Part shown: piece by piece, positions 37,863 to 46,960 of the stretch
Position numbering within the stretch: position 1 is the stretch's first letter
Layout: each line of letters starts with the position of its first letter
From: Bradyrhizobium sp. WBAH42
GTDB lineage: Bacteria > Pseudomonadota > Alphaproteobacteria > Rhizobiales > Xanthobacteraceae
Direction: 5' to 3'
NCBI RefSeq assembly: GCF_024585265.1
Contig: NZ_CP036533.1
Location: 2,055,001-2,119,000, forward strand
Length of the DNA stretch: 64,000 nucleotides
Position numbers and translations under genes: made by a program
The notes under the pieces: model-generated
Databases searched by the model: none
Told to the model about the DNA's origin: nothing
The model's input: only the letters and a program-made list of their open reading frames with translations

Positions 37863-38801
37863 ATGCCGGTCACCCCACACAAGGCCCAACGCCCTTATCG
37901 CGGCGTGTTCCCGGTCGCGCCCACCATCTTCGACGAGCGCGGCGAGCTCGACCTCGAGGGCCAGCGCCGTTGCATCGACTTCATGATCGATGCCGGCTCG
38001 CACGGCATTTGCATCCTCGCCAATTTCTCCGAGCAGTTCGTGCTTACCGATGCCGAGCGCGAGACGGTGATGCACACGGTGCTGGAGCATGTGGCCGGCC
38101 GGGTTCCCGTGATCGTCACCACCACGCATTTCAGCTCGGCCGTGTGCGCGGCGCGCAGCAAACAGGCCGAGGCGGCCGGCGCCGCCATGGTGATGGTGAT
38201 GCCGCCCTATCACGGCGCGACCTTCCGCGTCCCCGAGAAAGGCATCGTCGAATTCTTCAAGGTGCTCTCCGGGGCGATCAATATCCCGATCATGATCCAG
38301 GACGCGCCGGTGGCCGGCACGCCGCTGTCGGTCGAGTTGCTGGCGCGGCTGTCGCGCGAGTTTGCCAACATCCGCTATTTCAAGATCGAGGTGCCGGGCG
38401 CGGCCTCGAAACTCCGCAGCCTGATCGAGGCGGGCGGCAAGGACATCGAAGGTCCCTGGGACGGCGAGGAGGCAATCACGCTGCTCGCCGATCTCGACGC
38501 CGGCGCCACCGGCGCCATGACCGGCGGCGGTTATCCCGACGGCATCCGCCAGATCATCGATCCCTATTTCGCCGGCGATCGCGAGAAGGCGAAGGCCGCC
38601 TACGAGCGCTGGCTGCCGCTGATCAACTACGAGAACCGCCAATGCGGCCTGATCGCCTGCAAGGCCATGATGCAGGCCGGCGGCGTGATCAAGTCGGAGG
38701 CGGTGCGCCATCCGCTGCAGCCGCTGCATCCGGCAACGCGGGCGGGTCTGCTGGAACTGGCCAAGGAGCGCGACGCACTGGCGCTCAGGTGGGGGAAGTA
38801 G
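37863..38801 (+). CDS. DapA-superfamily sugar-acid dehydratase/aldolase
   Basis: 312 residues. GGAGagttcg sets the start at 37863; an in-frame ATG lies 12 bp upstream. RGVFPVAPTIFDERGELDLE opens the barrel, LANFSEQFVLTDAERE is the substrate loop, and the Schiff-base Lys is in YFKIEVPGAASKL. The usual Tyr position reads IMIQDAPVAGTPLS. This DAP-type loop resembles L-2-keto-3-deoxyarabonate dehydratases rather than DapA itself. It may act on a 2-keto-3-deoxy acid. Upstream is an unrelated chemoreceptor. Confidence 0.85.
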   Translation: MPVTPHKAQRPYRGVFPVAPTIFDERGELDLEGQRRCIDFMIDAGSHGICILANFSEQFVLTDAERETVMHTVLEHVAGRVPVIVTTTHFSSAVCAARSKQAEAAGAAMVMVMPPYHGATFRVPEKGIVEFFKVLSGAINIPIMIQDAPVAGTPLSVELLARLSREFANIRYFKIEVPGAASKLRSLIEAGGKDIEGPWDGEEAITLLADLDAGATGAMTGGGYPDGIRQIIDPYFAGDREKAKAAYERWLPLINYENRQCGLIACKAMMQAGGVIKSEAVRHPLQPLHPATRAGLLELAKERDALALRWGK

Positions 38802-38820
38802 AGCCACATACCCCGCGGCC

Positions 38821-38910
38821 GTGGGGTGGGCAAAGCGAAGCGTGCCCACCACCTGTTGCCATCGCGAAAGTTGGTGGGCAGGGCGCAAGCGCGCCTTTGC
38901 CCACCCTACG
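38821..38910. repeat. Interspersed palindromic repeat, family A
   Basis: GGGTGGGCAAAGCGAAGCG to CGCCTTTGCCCACCCTAC. A near-complete copy is at 47817. It forms a stem with the loop sequence varying between copies. Confidence 0.88.
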
Positions 38911-38938
38911 AAGGCTGCGCTGGGGGAAATAGGTCTCT

Positions 38939-39033
38939 CCCCGTCATTGCGAGGAGCGAAGCGACGAAGCAATCCAGACTGTTTCCGCGGAGACAGTCTG
39001 GATTGCTTCGCTTCGCTCCTCGCAATGACGGGG
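38939..39033. repeat. Interspersed palindromic repeat, family B
   Basis: CCCCGTCATTGCGAGGAGCG pairs with its complement at the far end. The inner arm GAAGCAATCCAGACTGT pairs with ACAGTCTGGATTGCTTC. A second copy lies at 41335. Confidence 0.9.
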
Positions 39034-39232
39034 GCGCTCATTTCGCCTGAAGGCGTCGAATTAACGCAATTCCGCCAGTTTCCGCCGGCCCGGCGATGGC
39101 ATATTGTACGCCCGCCAACCGGCCCTGCGGAGAATCCCAGGCATCGCGCAACAAGACATCGCGCAACAGCTCTTCTTTTGCCACGATCCCGAGCCAGGTT
39201 GGTGCAAACCGACAGAACAGGGAGGCAGTGCC

Positions 39233-40633
39233 ATGACGATGAGGCCGGATCCCACCTTTCACGCATCGCCCAAGCTTGCGATGGAAGCGCCTGCGGAGAA
39301 CTTTGCTTACACCTTGCTGCTCAGTCCGGATTTCTCAAAGCCGGACGCTCTCGCGGTCATCGACGTCAAGCCGGGATCGCCGACCTATAGCCAGATCGTC
39401 CACACCGTCACGATGCCCAACAAGGGCGATGAGTTTCATCACTTCGGCTGGAATGCCTGCTCCTCCGCTCTGTCGCCGCTCGCCGGACACGCCTTCATCG
39501 AGCGGCGCTATCTCATCATCCCAGGGCTGCGTTCGTCGCGGATCTACGTCATCGATACCAAGCCCGATCCGACCCAAGCCAAGATCCACAAGATCATCGA
39601 GCCAGAGGAGGTCTTCAGGAAGACCGGCTACTCACGGCCGCACACGATCCATTGCGGGCCGGACGGCATTTACGTGAGCACGCTGGGCGGCGGCGGCAAG
39701 GACGGCACCAACGGACCTCCGGGCGTCTTCATCATGGATTGCGAGACGTTCGAAGTGCTTGGACGATGGGAGATCGACCGTGGCCCGCAGACGCTGCATT
39801 ATGATTTCTGGTGGAATCTGCCGCGCGACTACATGGTGACGAGCGAATGGGCGTTGCCGCCGCAGTTCGAGAACGGGATCGTCCCGGAAGATCTGCTTGC
39901 GAACAAATATGGCCATCGTCTCCACTTCTGGGACCTTCGCGCCCGCCGCAACGTCCAGACCATCGACCTCGGCGCCAATCATCAGATGGCGCTGGAGGTG
40001 CGGCCGGCGCACGATCCGGTTCGCGAGTACGGGTTCGTCGGTGTGGTGGTCGACACCACCAACCTCGAAGCATCGATCTGGACCTGGTGGCGCGAGGATG
40101 GAAAATTCCATGCCGAGAAGACGGCGACGATTCCTCCTGAACCCGCGCCCAAGGAGCAGCTGCCGCCGCTGCTGCAGGGATTTGGCGCCGTGCCGCCGCT
40201 GGTGACGGACATCGACCTGTCGATGGATGACCGGTTTCTCTATGTCTCGTGCTGGGGGACGGGTGAGATGCGCCAGTACGACGTCAGCGATCCCAGAAAG
40301 CCGAAGCTTGCGGGCTCAGTCCACATCGGCGGCATCGCGCGGCGCACGCCCCATCCGAACGGCAAGGCCTTTGCGGCAGGTCCGCAGATGGTCGAGATCA
40401 GCCGCGACGGCCGGCGCGTGTACTGGACCAATTCGCTCTATTCCACCTGGGATGACCAGTTCTATCCCGACGGGGTTCCGGGCGTGGAAGTCATGGCGAA
40501 TGTCGGTCGCAACGGTGGCCTCGAGCTCGACAAGAACTATTTCGTGAGTTTCCCCGACGGATATCGTGCGCACCAGATCAGGCTCGAGGGCGGCGACTGT
40601 TCGACGGACTCCTTTTGCTACCCGTCGGTCTAG
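39233..40633 (+). CDS. SBP56 family, methanethiol oxidase homologue
   Basis: 466 residues; the family is ~460-475. GGGAGG supports the ATG at 39233. Conserved blocks are PNKGDEFHHFGWNACSSAL, GYSRPHTIHCGPDGIYVST, CSSALSPLAG, SNPDG-like TIPPEPAPKEQ and FLYVSCWGTGEMRQYDVSDP. The bacterial relatives oxidise methanethiol to H2S, formaldehyde and H2O2, and the family binds metals (copper). Next to it lies a membrane protein whose start overlaps its end, so the two are probably linked in thiol metabolism. No SCO1-like or MauG-like partners are seen here. Confidence 0.87.
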   Translation: MTMRPDPTFHASPKLAMEAPAENFAYTLLLSPDFSKPDALAVIDVKPGSPTYSQIVHTVTMPNKGDEFHHFGWNACSSALSPLAGHAFIERRYLIIPGLRSSRIYVIDTKPDPTQAKIHKIIEPEEVFRKTGYSRPHTIHCGPDGIYVSTLGGGGKDGTNGPPGVFIMDCETFEVLGRWEIDRGPQTLHYDFWWNLPRDYMVTSEWALPPQFENGIVPEDLLANKYGHRLHFWDLRARRNVQTIDLGANHQMALEVRPAHDPVREYGFVGVVVDTTNLEASIWTWWREDGKFHAEKTATIPPEPAPKEQLPPLLQGFGAVPPLVTDIDLSMDDRFLYVSCWGTGEMRQYDVSDPRKPKLAGSVHIGGIARRTPHPNGKAFAAGPQMVEISRDGRRVYWTNSLYSTWDDQFYPDGVPGVEVMANVGRNGGLELDKNYFVSFPDGYRAHQIRLEGGDCSTDSFCYPSV

Positions 40634-41304
40634 ATGGGACGCATGCGAGCCCGGCCCTTGGCTGGCTGTGGCTCGCGCTTGTTGCGAGCGGCCTCTACCA
40701 CGGGGTCAATCCGGGAATGGGATGGCCGCTCGCCGTTTCGGCCGGGCTCATGGACAAGAGCCCGCGCGCGCTCTTCCGTGCATTGTGGGCTCTGGCGGCC
40801 GGGCATCTCCTGGCAACACTTCTCGTGTTGCTGCCGTTCGCCTTCCTGCTCGTGCTGGCCGCGTGGCAGCGTCCGATCCAGATCGGTGCGAGCCTTCTCG
40901 TCATCGGCTTTGGCGTCTATCGGCTGATCGACCGGCGTCATCCGCGCACGCTGGCACGAATTCCGCCGACGCAATTGGCGCTCTGGTCATTTGCCGTCGC
41001 CATCGCTCACGGCGCCGCCCTGATGCTCGTGCCGATCTATCTCGGGCTCTGCAAGGCCTTCGATCTCGATGCCGGCCATGAGGCGGCGGGCGCGCTGATG
41101 AAGGCAAATCTCGGGATGGCGGTGCTGGTGTCCCTGGTGCACGTTGCCGCCATGGTCGGCGCCGGCGGATGTCTGGCGTGGCTGGTCTACCGCCATCTGG
41201 GATTGAGGTTCGTCTCGCGAAGCTGGTTCAACCTGGATGCAGTCTGGGCGACCAGCCTCGTTGTGGTTGGCGCGGTGGCGCTCGCTTTCAATCTTGCGAG
41301 CTAG
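40615..41304 (+). CDS. Multi-pass membrane protein, unknown function
   Basis: 229 residues with about six hydrophobic segments. Motifs are GLYHGVNPGMGWPLAVSAGL, LFRALWALAAGHLLATLLVL and AIAHGAALMLVPIYLGLCKA. The repeated His-Gly pattern (YHG, GHL, AHG) recalls metal- or sulfur-linked membrane permeases. A TTG start overlaps the SBP56 stop by 19 bases, which implies co-translation. The product may serve the SBP56 oxidase. The start is uncertain because no strong ribosome site is seen. Confidence 0.62.
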   Translation: MLPVGLDGTHASPALGWLWLALVASGLYHGVNPGMGWPLAVSAGLMDKSPRALFRALWALAAGHLLATLLVLLPFAFLLVLAAWQRPIQIGASLLVIGFGVYRLIDRRHPRTLARIPPTQLALWSFAVAIAHGAALMLVPIYLGLCKAFDLDAGHEAAGALMKANLGMAVLVSLVHVAAMVGAGGCLAWLVYRHLGLRFVSRSWFNLDAVWATSLVVVGAVALAFNLAS

Positions 41305-41334
41305 CGCTAAATTAGGCTGAGTATGTCTCCCCAA

Positions 41335-41420
41335 CGTCATTGCGAGCGAAGCGAGGCAATCCAGACTTTCCCTCTGGAGAAAGTCTGGATTGCTTCGTCG
41401 CTTCGCTGCTCGCAATGACG
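41335..41420. repeat. Interspersed palindromic repeat, family B (second copy)
   Basis: CGTCATTGCGAGCGAAGCG to CTGCTCGCAATGACG, with inner arms AATCCAGACTTTC / GAAAGTCTGGATT, like 38939-39033. Confidence 0.9.
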
Positions 41421-41433
41421 GAGGACGTGGTGA

Positions 41434-42132
41434 CTATCTTGCCAGAGCCCACTCGCCGATGATGCGGAAGCGCGCCTTGGCATCATCCTGCTTGAACAGC
41501 GCGATGCGGTCGACCGCTAGCGCGTCGAGCTTCAGCGCCGCAAAACGCTCCCGCAGCATCGCCAGGATCGGCCCGCGCCGTTCCGCATCCAGGCGCCCCG
41601 TCAGCGTCATGTGGAAGCGGAATTCTTCCATCACGTAGGGATAGCCCCAGCGGTCGAGATAGTCGCGCTGCCGCTCGCTGAGCTTCTCCGGCTTGCGCCG
41701 GGCGCGATCTTCCGCCGTCAGCGCGGCGCGAAATGGGTCGAACTCGCGAACGCAATCGGCGGCAAGCTGCTGCAGAGCTTCGACCGGCGCGGCCGGAATC
41801 ACGGCAATGAAGCCGCTGATGGAATCCACAATTGGCGAGATCACGGGATGCGGCCGCGCCTCGGCGGCGAAGGCCGCGCAGGCAGCCTTCAGATCGGCTT
41901 CGGTCTTGCCAGGCGACAGCGCCATCGGCGCCTTCAGCGTGGCGTGAAAGCCGTATTTGCGGGGATCGGCGCTGACCTCGCGCCAGTCCGGCGCGACATG
42001 CAGCGCTTGTTGCGGAAACGGCAGCTCGTCTCCGGTATAGGCGTCATAGCCGAGCAGCTCGGCGCCGAAGCGGGAGAGGGCGCTGTCGCTGCCGGCGGCA
42101 AAATAGATCGCGTAGCGGGGGAAACCTGTCAT
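41434..42132 (-). CDS. DUF1045 phosphonate-operon protein
   Basis: 232 residues. Two HxT motifs of the 2H phosphoesterase/RNA-ligase-like fold are present: GFHATLKAPMAL and RFHMTLTGRLD. This family is found in phosphonate clusters across proteobacteria. It lies just downstream of phnM1 and the hexapeptide transferase on the same strand, which supports a role in phosphonate metabolism. The reaction is not established. Confidence 0.82.
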   Translation of the reverse strand: MTGFPRYAIYFAAGSDSALSRFGAELLGYDAYTGDELPFPQQALHVAPDWREVSADPRKYGFHATLKAPMALSPGKTEADLKAACAAFAAEARPHPVISPIVDSISGFIAVIPAAPVEALQQLAADCVREFDPFRAALTAEDRARRKPEKLSERQRDYLDRWGYPYVMEEFRFHMTLTGRLDAERRGPILAMLRERFAALKLDALAVDRIALFKQDDAKARFRIIGEWALAR

Positions 42133-42150
42133 TACCTCAGCATAACCAAT

Positions 42151-43344
42151 TCATGCCGCAACGATAGCCTCGCGCGGCGTTGCTGCCGTGGTGAGCAGCC
42201 GCGTCGCGTCGGTGAGATGCACGAGCTTGCCGCCTGAGATCACCGCGATCAGCCGCGGCCGCAGCTCCACGCTGTCGTCGACGAGGAGAATGTCAGCGCG
42301 GCGCCCCTCCGCGAGCAGGCCGCGATCGGTGAGGCCGGTCGCGCGCGCCGGGCCGGCGGAGACCAGATCCCAGGCCTGAGCCAGCGGCACCACGCCATCG
42401 GCGGCCAGGCGGAACGCGGCGAGCAGCTGCGCGGGATAGTAATAGTCCGACGCCAGCACCGAGCAGAGCCCTTTGGCGATCATGTCGGAGGCCCTGGTCC
42501 AGCCGGTGTGGCTGCCGCCCCGCACGACGTTCGGCGCGCCATAGACGATGGCATCGCCGTGGCTGGCCGCAGCCCGCGCCGTTTCCTCGTTGATCGGAAA
42601 TTCCGCGATCAAGGCGCCGAGCTCGCGAAAGTCCCGGCGCATCGTTGGGCTCGCGTCGTCATGCGAGAGCATCCGCACCTCGGCTGCGCGGGCAAAAGCG
42701 GCCAGCCGTGATACCGAAGCCGGCACCTCGGCGGCGCGCGAGACCACACGCTCGACCAGCTTGTCAAAATCCTCGCTCGACAGCCCGGTGCGCTCCACCA
42801 TGCGGTTGCGCTTGCGCGGCTTGGCCATGTCGGCGACCGTGCCGTCCATGTGATCATTGAAAGCGAACAGGTCGACGCGGCCCTCGCTGAGCCATTGTGC
42901 GATCTCGGCCTCGGCATCGAGATTGTAGGTCTCGTGCCGCAGGTGGAAGCGGGTGTCGGCGGCGAATTGCGGGCGCTGCCGCTCGATCGCCTCCATCAGG
43001 CCGCGCGCATTGTCGGCGCTGCGCAGGCCCGGCTCCCAGGAGCAGGTCGTGGCGTGAAACACGGTGGTGATGCCATTGCTGATCGCCTGGCGGTCGCTGT
43101 CGGCGAGCGCAACGTCGATCGGAAAGTCGACGCCGGCGCGCGGCATCATCTGCCGCTCGAAGGCATCGCCATGCAGATCGACGATGCCGGGCAGCACCAG
43201 CAGGTCACGCGCGTCGAGCGTCAGCCGCGCCCGGCCGCGAGAGGCATCGATCGCTGCAATGTCCGTTCCGGAGACGAGAAGAGAGGTTTCGGCGAGCTCG
43301 GCGCCGATCAAGGCCCGGCCGCCTTCGATGAATATGTCTGTCAC
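42151..43344 (-). CDS. phnM: Alpha-D-ribose 1-methylphosphonate 5-triphosphate diphosphatase, first copy
   Basis: 397 residues, amidohydrolase fold. Metal motif [20 protein letters not shown], then [54 protein letters not shown] and [12 protein letters not shown]. Hydrolyses the triphosphate of RPnTP. The GTG start overlaps the stop of the upstream transferase gene (GTGA), so the two are coupled. A second, more conventional phnM lies at 53402. Confidence 0.85.
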   Translation of the reverse strand: MTDIFIEGGRALIGAELAETSLLVSGTDIAAIDASRGRARLTLDARDLLVLPGIVDLHGDAFERQMMPRAGVDFPIDVALADSDRQAISNGITTVFHATTCSWEPGLRSADNARGLMEAIERQRPQFAADTRFHLRHETYNLDAEAEIAQWLSEGRVDLFAFNDHMDGTVADMAKPRKRNRMVERTGLSSEDFDKLVERVVSRAAEVPASVSRLAAFARAAEVRMLSHDDASPTMRRDFRELGALIAEFPINEETARAAASHGDAIVYGAPNVVRGGSHTGWTRASDMIAKGLCSVLASDYYYPAQLLAAFRLAADGVVPLAQAWDLVSAGPARATGLTDRGLLAEGRRADILLVDDSVELRPRLIAVISGGKLVHLTDATRLLTTAATPREAIVAA

Positions 43345-44012
43345 GCGACCGCGCTTCGTTTGCTGGCAGGGGAATTGGCGAGTGAGCTTGCCCGTGCTTC
43401 GTATGTCGAGAGGAAATCTTCAATCCCGAGCTTGCGGAAATCGGGCAGCGTCGCGCGCAATTTGTCGTGATCCCAGTCCCACCAGGCAAGCTTTGCAAGG
43501 CGTCCGGCGATCTCCTCCGAGAACCGCCGCCGTACGATACGGGCTGGGTTGCCGGCGACGATGGTGTAGGCCGGCACGTCCTTGGTGACGATCGCGCCGG
43601 CGGCGATCACCGCGCCGGTGCCGATGTTGCGGCCCGGCAGCACGATCGCGCCATGGCCGATCCAGACGTCATGGCCGATATGAACGTGATGCTGGCGCCG
43701 CCAGTCGAAGAACTCGAAATCGTCGCTCGCACCCTCGAAATAGGCGCTGGAGCGGTAGGTGAAGTGCGCCTGCGTGGCGCGATGCATCGGATGGTTGCCG
43801 GGATTGATCCGGGTCATCGCCGCGATCGAACAGAATTTTCCGATGGTGGTGTAGGTGATCTGCGCGTCGTTCACGACATAGGAGTAATCGCCCATCGCCA
43901 CTTCATGCAGGATGGTGCGGGCGCCGACCTCGGTATAGGCGCCGAGCCTGGTCTCGTGCAGCTTGGCCGAGGGATCGACGGTCGGCTGAACCGAAAGAGC
44001 TTTGGCGGCCAT
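43341..44012 (-). CDS. Left-handed hexapeptide transferase, phosphonate operon
   Basis: 223 residues. ATG at 44012; the frame is open ~40 codons further up, but the family starts here. The repeated [LIV]-G-x4 hexad pattern ([80 protein letters not shown]) forms a beta helix. It ends in [13 protein letters not shown]. The family of phosphonate-linked acetyltransferases is found with phn genes. It leads the leftward operon under the Pho box at 44070. Confidence 0.82.
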   Translation of the reverse strand: MAAKALSVQPTVDPSAKLHETRLGAYTEVGARTILHEVAMGDYSYVVNDAQITYTTIGKFCSIAAMTRINPGNHPMHRATQAHFTYRSSAYFEGASDDFEFFDWRRQHHVHIGHDVWIGHGAIVLPGRNIGTGAVIAAGAIVTKDVPAYTIVAGNPARIVRRRFSEEIAGRLAKLAWWDWDHDKLRATLPDFRKLGIEDFLSTYEARASSLANSPASKRSAVA

Positions 44013-44069
44013 GTTGCATCCGAAGTGCGAGGGCGGGCGTTTTTCTTCGAGCGGCTGGATGACGATGTC

Positions 44070-44087
44070 ATGACAACGAGATGACAG
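44070..44087 (-). promoter_or_regulatory. Pho box upstream of the leftward phn operon
   Basis: Minus strand reads CTGTCAT-CTCG-TTGTCAT, a near-perfect PhoB box. Additional GTCAT half-sites occur nearby (ACGTCAT upstream, TCGTCAT downstream). It lies ~58 bp before the transferase start. It could also serve the divergent phnC. Confidence 0.75.
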
Positions 44088-44186
44088 GGGATGACGTGCG
44101 TAGGATCGCCGCATCGCAGCGCGTGTGTCACACAAGTGTTAAGCACGGGCGTTAGCGGTTGGCTCCAGCTACTCTGGAGCCCCTGT

Positions 44187-44996
44187 ATGCTGGTGGTTGA
44201 AGGCCTGACGTGTCGCTTCGGCGCGAAAGCCGCGGTGGACGACGCTTCGTTTCAAGTTTCCCCCGGCGGCTTCGTCGGTGTGATCGGGCGATCCGGCGCC
44301 GGCAAGTCGACATTGCTGCGGACCATCAATCGCCTCGTGACGCCGACCGGGGGACGCATCCTGTTCGACGGCGTCGACGTCACCTTGCTGCGCGGCAAGG
44401 AGCTGCGGCAGTGGCGCGCCCGCTCGGCGATGATCTTCCAGCAGTTCAACCTGGTCGGTCGGCTCGACGTGCTCACCAATGTCCTGATGGGCCGTCTCGC
44501 CACGATGCCCGCCTGGCGCTCGCTGTCGCAGGCCTGGCCCGAGCAGGACAAGGCGCTGGCGATGTCGGCCCTCGAGCAGTTCGACATCGCTTCGCTCGCT
44601 GCCCAGCGGGCCGACCAGCTCTCCGGCGGCCAGCAGCAGCGCGTCGCGATCGCTCGCGCGCTGGTGCAGCAGCCCGACATCATCCTCGCCGACGAGCCGA
44701 TCGCCTCGCTCGATCCGCGCAACACCAAGATCGTGATGGATGCGCTTTTGCGCATCAACAAGCATTTCGGTATCACGGTGCTCTGCAACCTGCATTCGCT
44801 CGATTTGGCCCGCACCTACTGCGACCGCCTGATCGGCATGGCCGCCGGGCGCGTGGTATTCGACGGCGCGCCGGCCGCGCTGACCGATCACGTCGCGCGC
44901 GAGCTCTACGATCTCGAAGCTGCCGACGTCGTGGGTGGCCTGCCTGTCCCGGCGCCCGAGGGCGTGCCGGCGCTCGGAACCGCCGCAGCCGCCTAA
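44187..44996 (+). CDS. phnC: Phosphonate ABC transporter ATP-binding protein
   Basis: 269 residues. Walker [11 protein letters not shown]-loop [20 protein letters not shown], signature [15 protein letters not shown], Walker [13 protein letters not shown]. This is the family-typical length and order. It drives phosphonate import by PhnD/PhnE. TGGAG precedes the ATG at 44187; the frame is open further up. It starts the rightward phnCDE1E2 set. Confidence 0.92.
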   Translation: MLVVEGLTCRFGAKAAVDDASFQVSPGGFVGVIGRSGAGKSTLLRTINRLVTPTGGRILFDGVDVTLLRGKELRQWRARSAMIFQQFNLVGRLDVLTNVLMGRLATMPAWRSLSQAWPEQDKALAMSALEQFDIASLAAQRADQLSGGQQQRVAIARALVQQPDIILADEPIASLDPRNTKIVMDALLRINKHFGITVLCNLHSLDLARTYCDRLIGMAAGRVVFDGAPAALTDHVARELYDLEAADVVGGLPVPAPEGVPALGTAAAA

Positions 44997-45062
44997 AGCC
45001 GCATCGCACCTGTTCAATTGCCAGTTTGCGTCAACCGACCCCCAACCGATGAAGAGGGTATC

Positions 45063-45998
45063 ATGATCACTCGCAGATTAATCCTGGCCGGCGCCGCTGC
45101 GCTCGCTTTCACCGCCTCCGCCTCGGCCGACGACTGGAAGGCCAAGTATCCCGAGCTGACCTTCGCCGTCGTCCCGGCCGAGAACGCGTCGGGCGTCACC
45201 GAGCGCTGGGCACCGTTCATGACTTATCTATCGAAAGAACTCGGCGTAAAGGTCACGCTGCGCATCGCCAACGACTATGCCGCGGTGATCGAAGGCCAGC
45301 GCGCCGGCAATATCCACATCGCCAGCTACGGCTCGGCCGCGTTCGCGCGTGCCCGCCTGACCGGCGTCAAGTCCGAGGCCTTCGCCAACGACATCAACGC
45401 CGACGGCTCGACCGGCTACTATTCGGTGTTCTTCGTCAAGGCAAGCAGCGCCTACAAGAAGATCGACGACCTGAAGGGCAAGAACCTCGGCCTCGTCGAC
45501 CCGAACTCGACCTCCGGCAACAACGTGCCGCGCTTCGAGCTCGACAAGATGGGCATCCACGATGCCGACGCCTATTTCGGCAAGGTCGTCTTCACCGGCA
45601 GCCACGAGAACGCGATGCTGGCGCTGGCGCAGGGCACGGTCGAAGTCGCTGCCAACCAGTGGACCAGCGACGACGATTCCACGCTGGCGCAGATGCTGAC
45701 CAAGGGGATGCTGAAGAACGCCGACGGCTCGGCGATGAAGAAGGACGATTTCCGCATCATCCACAAATCGGCGCCGATCATCAACGGCCCCTATGCCTAC
45801 AATTCCGACCTGCCGGAAGACGCCAAGACCGCCATTGCCAAGGCGTTCTTCGACGCGCCGGCCAAGGACAAGGCCGCGTTCGACCGTCTCTCCGACGGCC
45901 AGAAGAAGGGCTTTCATCCCGCCACCACCAAGGACTGGGATGGCACGATCGAGCTGATCAAGTTCGTCGACGCACTGCGTAAGAAGAAGGCGTCCTGA
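45063..45998 (+). CDS. phnD: Phosphonate-binding periplasmic protein
   Basis: 311 residues. Signal peptide MITRRLILAGAAALAFTASA, then WKAKYPELTFAVVPAENASG. The binding cleft is marked by RIANDYAAVIEGQRAGNIHI and LVDPNSTSGNNVPRFELDKM. It binds phosphonate in the periplasm and delivers it to PhnE. GAGGG precedes ATG 45063. A strong terminator lies after it, which should raise its transcript over the permeases. Confidence 0.92.
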   Translation: MITRRLILAGAAALAFTASASADDWKAKYPELTFAVVPAENASGVTERWAPFMTYLSKELGVKVTLRIANDYAAVIEGQRAGNIHIASYGSAAFARARLTGVKSEAFANDINADGSTGYYSVFFVKASSAYKKIDDLKGKNLGLVDPNSTSGNNVPRFELDKMGIHDADAYFGKVVFTGSHENAMLALAQGTVEVAANQWTSDDDSTLAQMLTKGMLKNADGSAMKKDDFRIIHKSAPIINGPYAYNSDLPEDAKTAIAKAFFDAPAKDKAAFDRLSDGQKKGFHPATTKDWDGTIELIKFVDALRKKKAS

Positions 45999-46022
45999 GT
46001 CTTCGGGACGATGCACCTGACT

Positions 46023-46054
46023 GAGCCGGGTCCCAAAGACCCGGCTCTTTCTTT
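46023..46054 (+). terminator. Terminator between phnD and phnE1
   Basis: Perfect 10-bp stem GAGCCGGGTC / GACCCGGCTC with a CCAAA loop and a TTTCTTT tail. Strong, yet inside the operon. Confidence 0.85.
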
Positions 46055-46075
46055 GACGGGACCTGTTTCGACCCC

Positions 46076-46960
46076 ATGACGACAGCGGTTTCCATCCTCC
46101 CCGAGCAGCAGCTCGCCGCGCTCAACGCTGCCTATCGCCAGGCGGTTTCACGCAGGCGGCTTCGTCTCCTGTTGGGAGCGGGCGTGTTTGCCGCCGCGCT
46201 GGCTCTCGCCGCGATCGGCGCCGAAGTGAATTTGCGCACGCTGTTCACCTATTTCGGCAACTTCGTCAGCTATTTCGACCGCATCCTCACGCTCGACAGC
46301 GGCCAGCGGGTCTGGACCGATGTCGGCGAGTGGTTCTGGGGCTGGCGCAAATGGCTGAAGATGCTGGGTGAGACGCTGCTGATCTCCTATGTCGGCACGC
46401 TGATCGGCGCGACCTTCGCCTTCGCCCTCAATTTCTTCGCGGCCGAGAACACCTCGCCCGCGCCCTGGCTGCGCTTTACCGTGCGGCGCCTGCTCGAATT
46501 CGCCCGCACCGTTCCCGGCATCGTCTTCGCGCTGGTCTTCGTCATCGCCTTCGGGCTCGGGCCGATGGCGGGCGTGCTGGCGATTGCGATCCACTCCACC
46601 GGCGCGCTCGGAAAACTGTTCTCGGAGATCGTCGAGAATGCCGACATGAAGCCGGTCGAGGGCATCCGCTCGACCGGGGCGAGCTGGCTCTCCTGCATGC
46701 GCTTCGCCATCGTGCCGCAGGTCACCGCCGGCTACGCCAGCTACGCGCTACTGCGCTTCGAGATCAATGTCCGCGAAGCCTCCGTCATGGGCTTCGTCGG
46801 CGCCGGCGGCATCGGCCAGGAGCTCGTCGTCGCGATCCGCAAGTTCTACTATTCGGACGTCAGCGCCATCCTGCTCACCATCATCGTCACGGTCTTCATC
46901 ATCGACATCACCACCGGCTGGCTGCGCGGCCGCCTGTTCGGCAAGGAGGCGCGGACGTGA
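46076..46960 (+). CDS. phnE: Phosphonate ABC transporter permease
   Basis: 294 residues, about six TM segments. RRLRLLLGAGVFAAALALAA is TM1. The EAA-type loop is KPVEGIRSTGASWLSCMRFA. SVMGFVGAGGIGQELVVAIR is conserved. It forms the inner membrane channel with PhnE2. A start-stop overlap GTGA links it to the second permease. It lies after the intra-operon terminator. Confidence 0.9.
   Translation: MTTAVSILPEQQLAALNAAYRQAVSRRRLRLLLGAGVFAAALALAAIGAEVNLRTLFTYFGNFVSYFDRILTLDSGQRVWTDVGEWFWGWRKWLKMLGETLLISYVGTLIGATFAFALNFFAAENTSPAPWLRFTVRRLLEFARTVPGIVFALVFVIAFGLGPMAGVLAIAIHSTGALGKLFSEIVENADMKPVEGIRSTGASWLSCMRFAIVPQVTAGYASYALLRFEINVREASVMGFVGAGGIGQELVVAIRKFYYSDVSAILLTIIVTVFIIDITTGWLRGRLFGKEART

Larger units (their letters stand above)
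38802..39232. other. Repeat-rich intergenic stretch
   Basis: Dominated by the family A palindrome at 38821 and the family B palindrome at 38939. No gene seen. Confidence 0.6.

Noticed and set aside
35516..37882. 788-codon open frame on the minus strand
   Set aside because: Antisense to the chemoreceptor, which has all expected domains.
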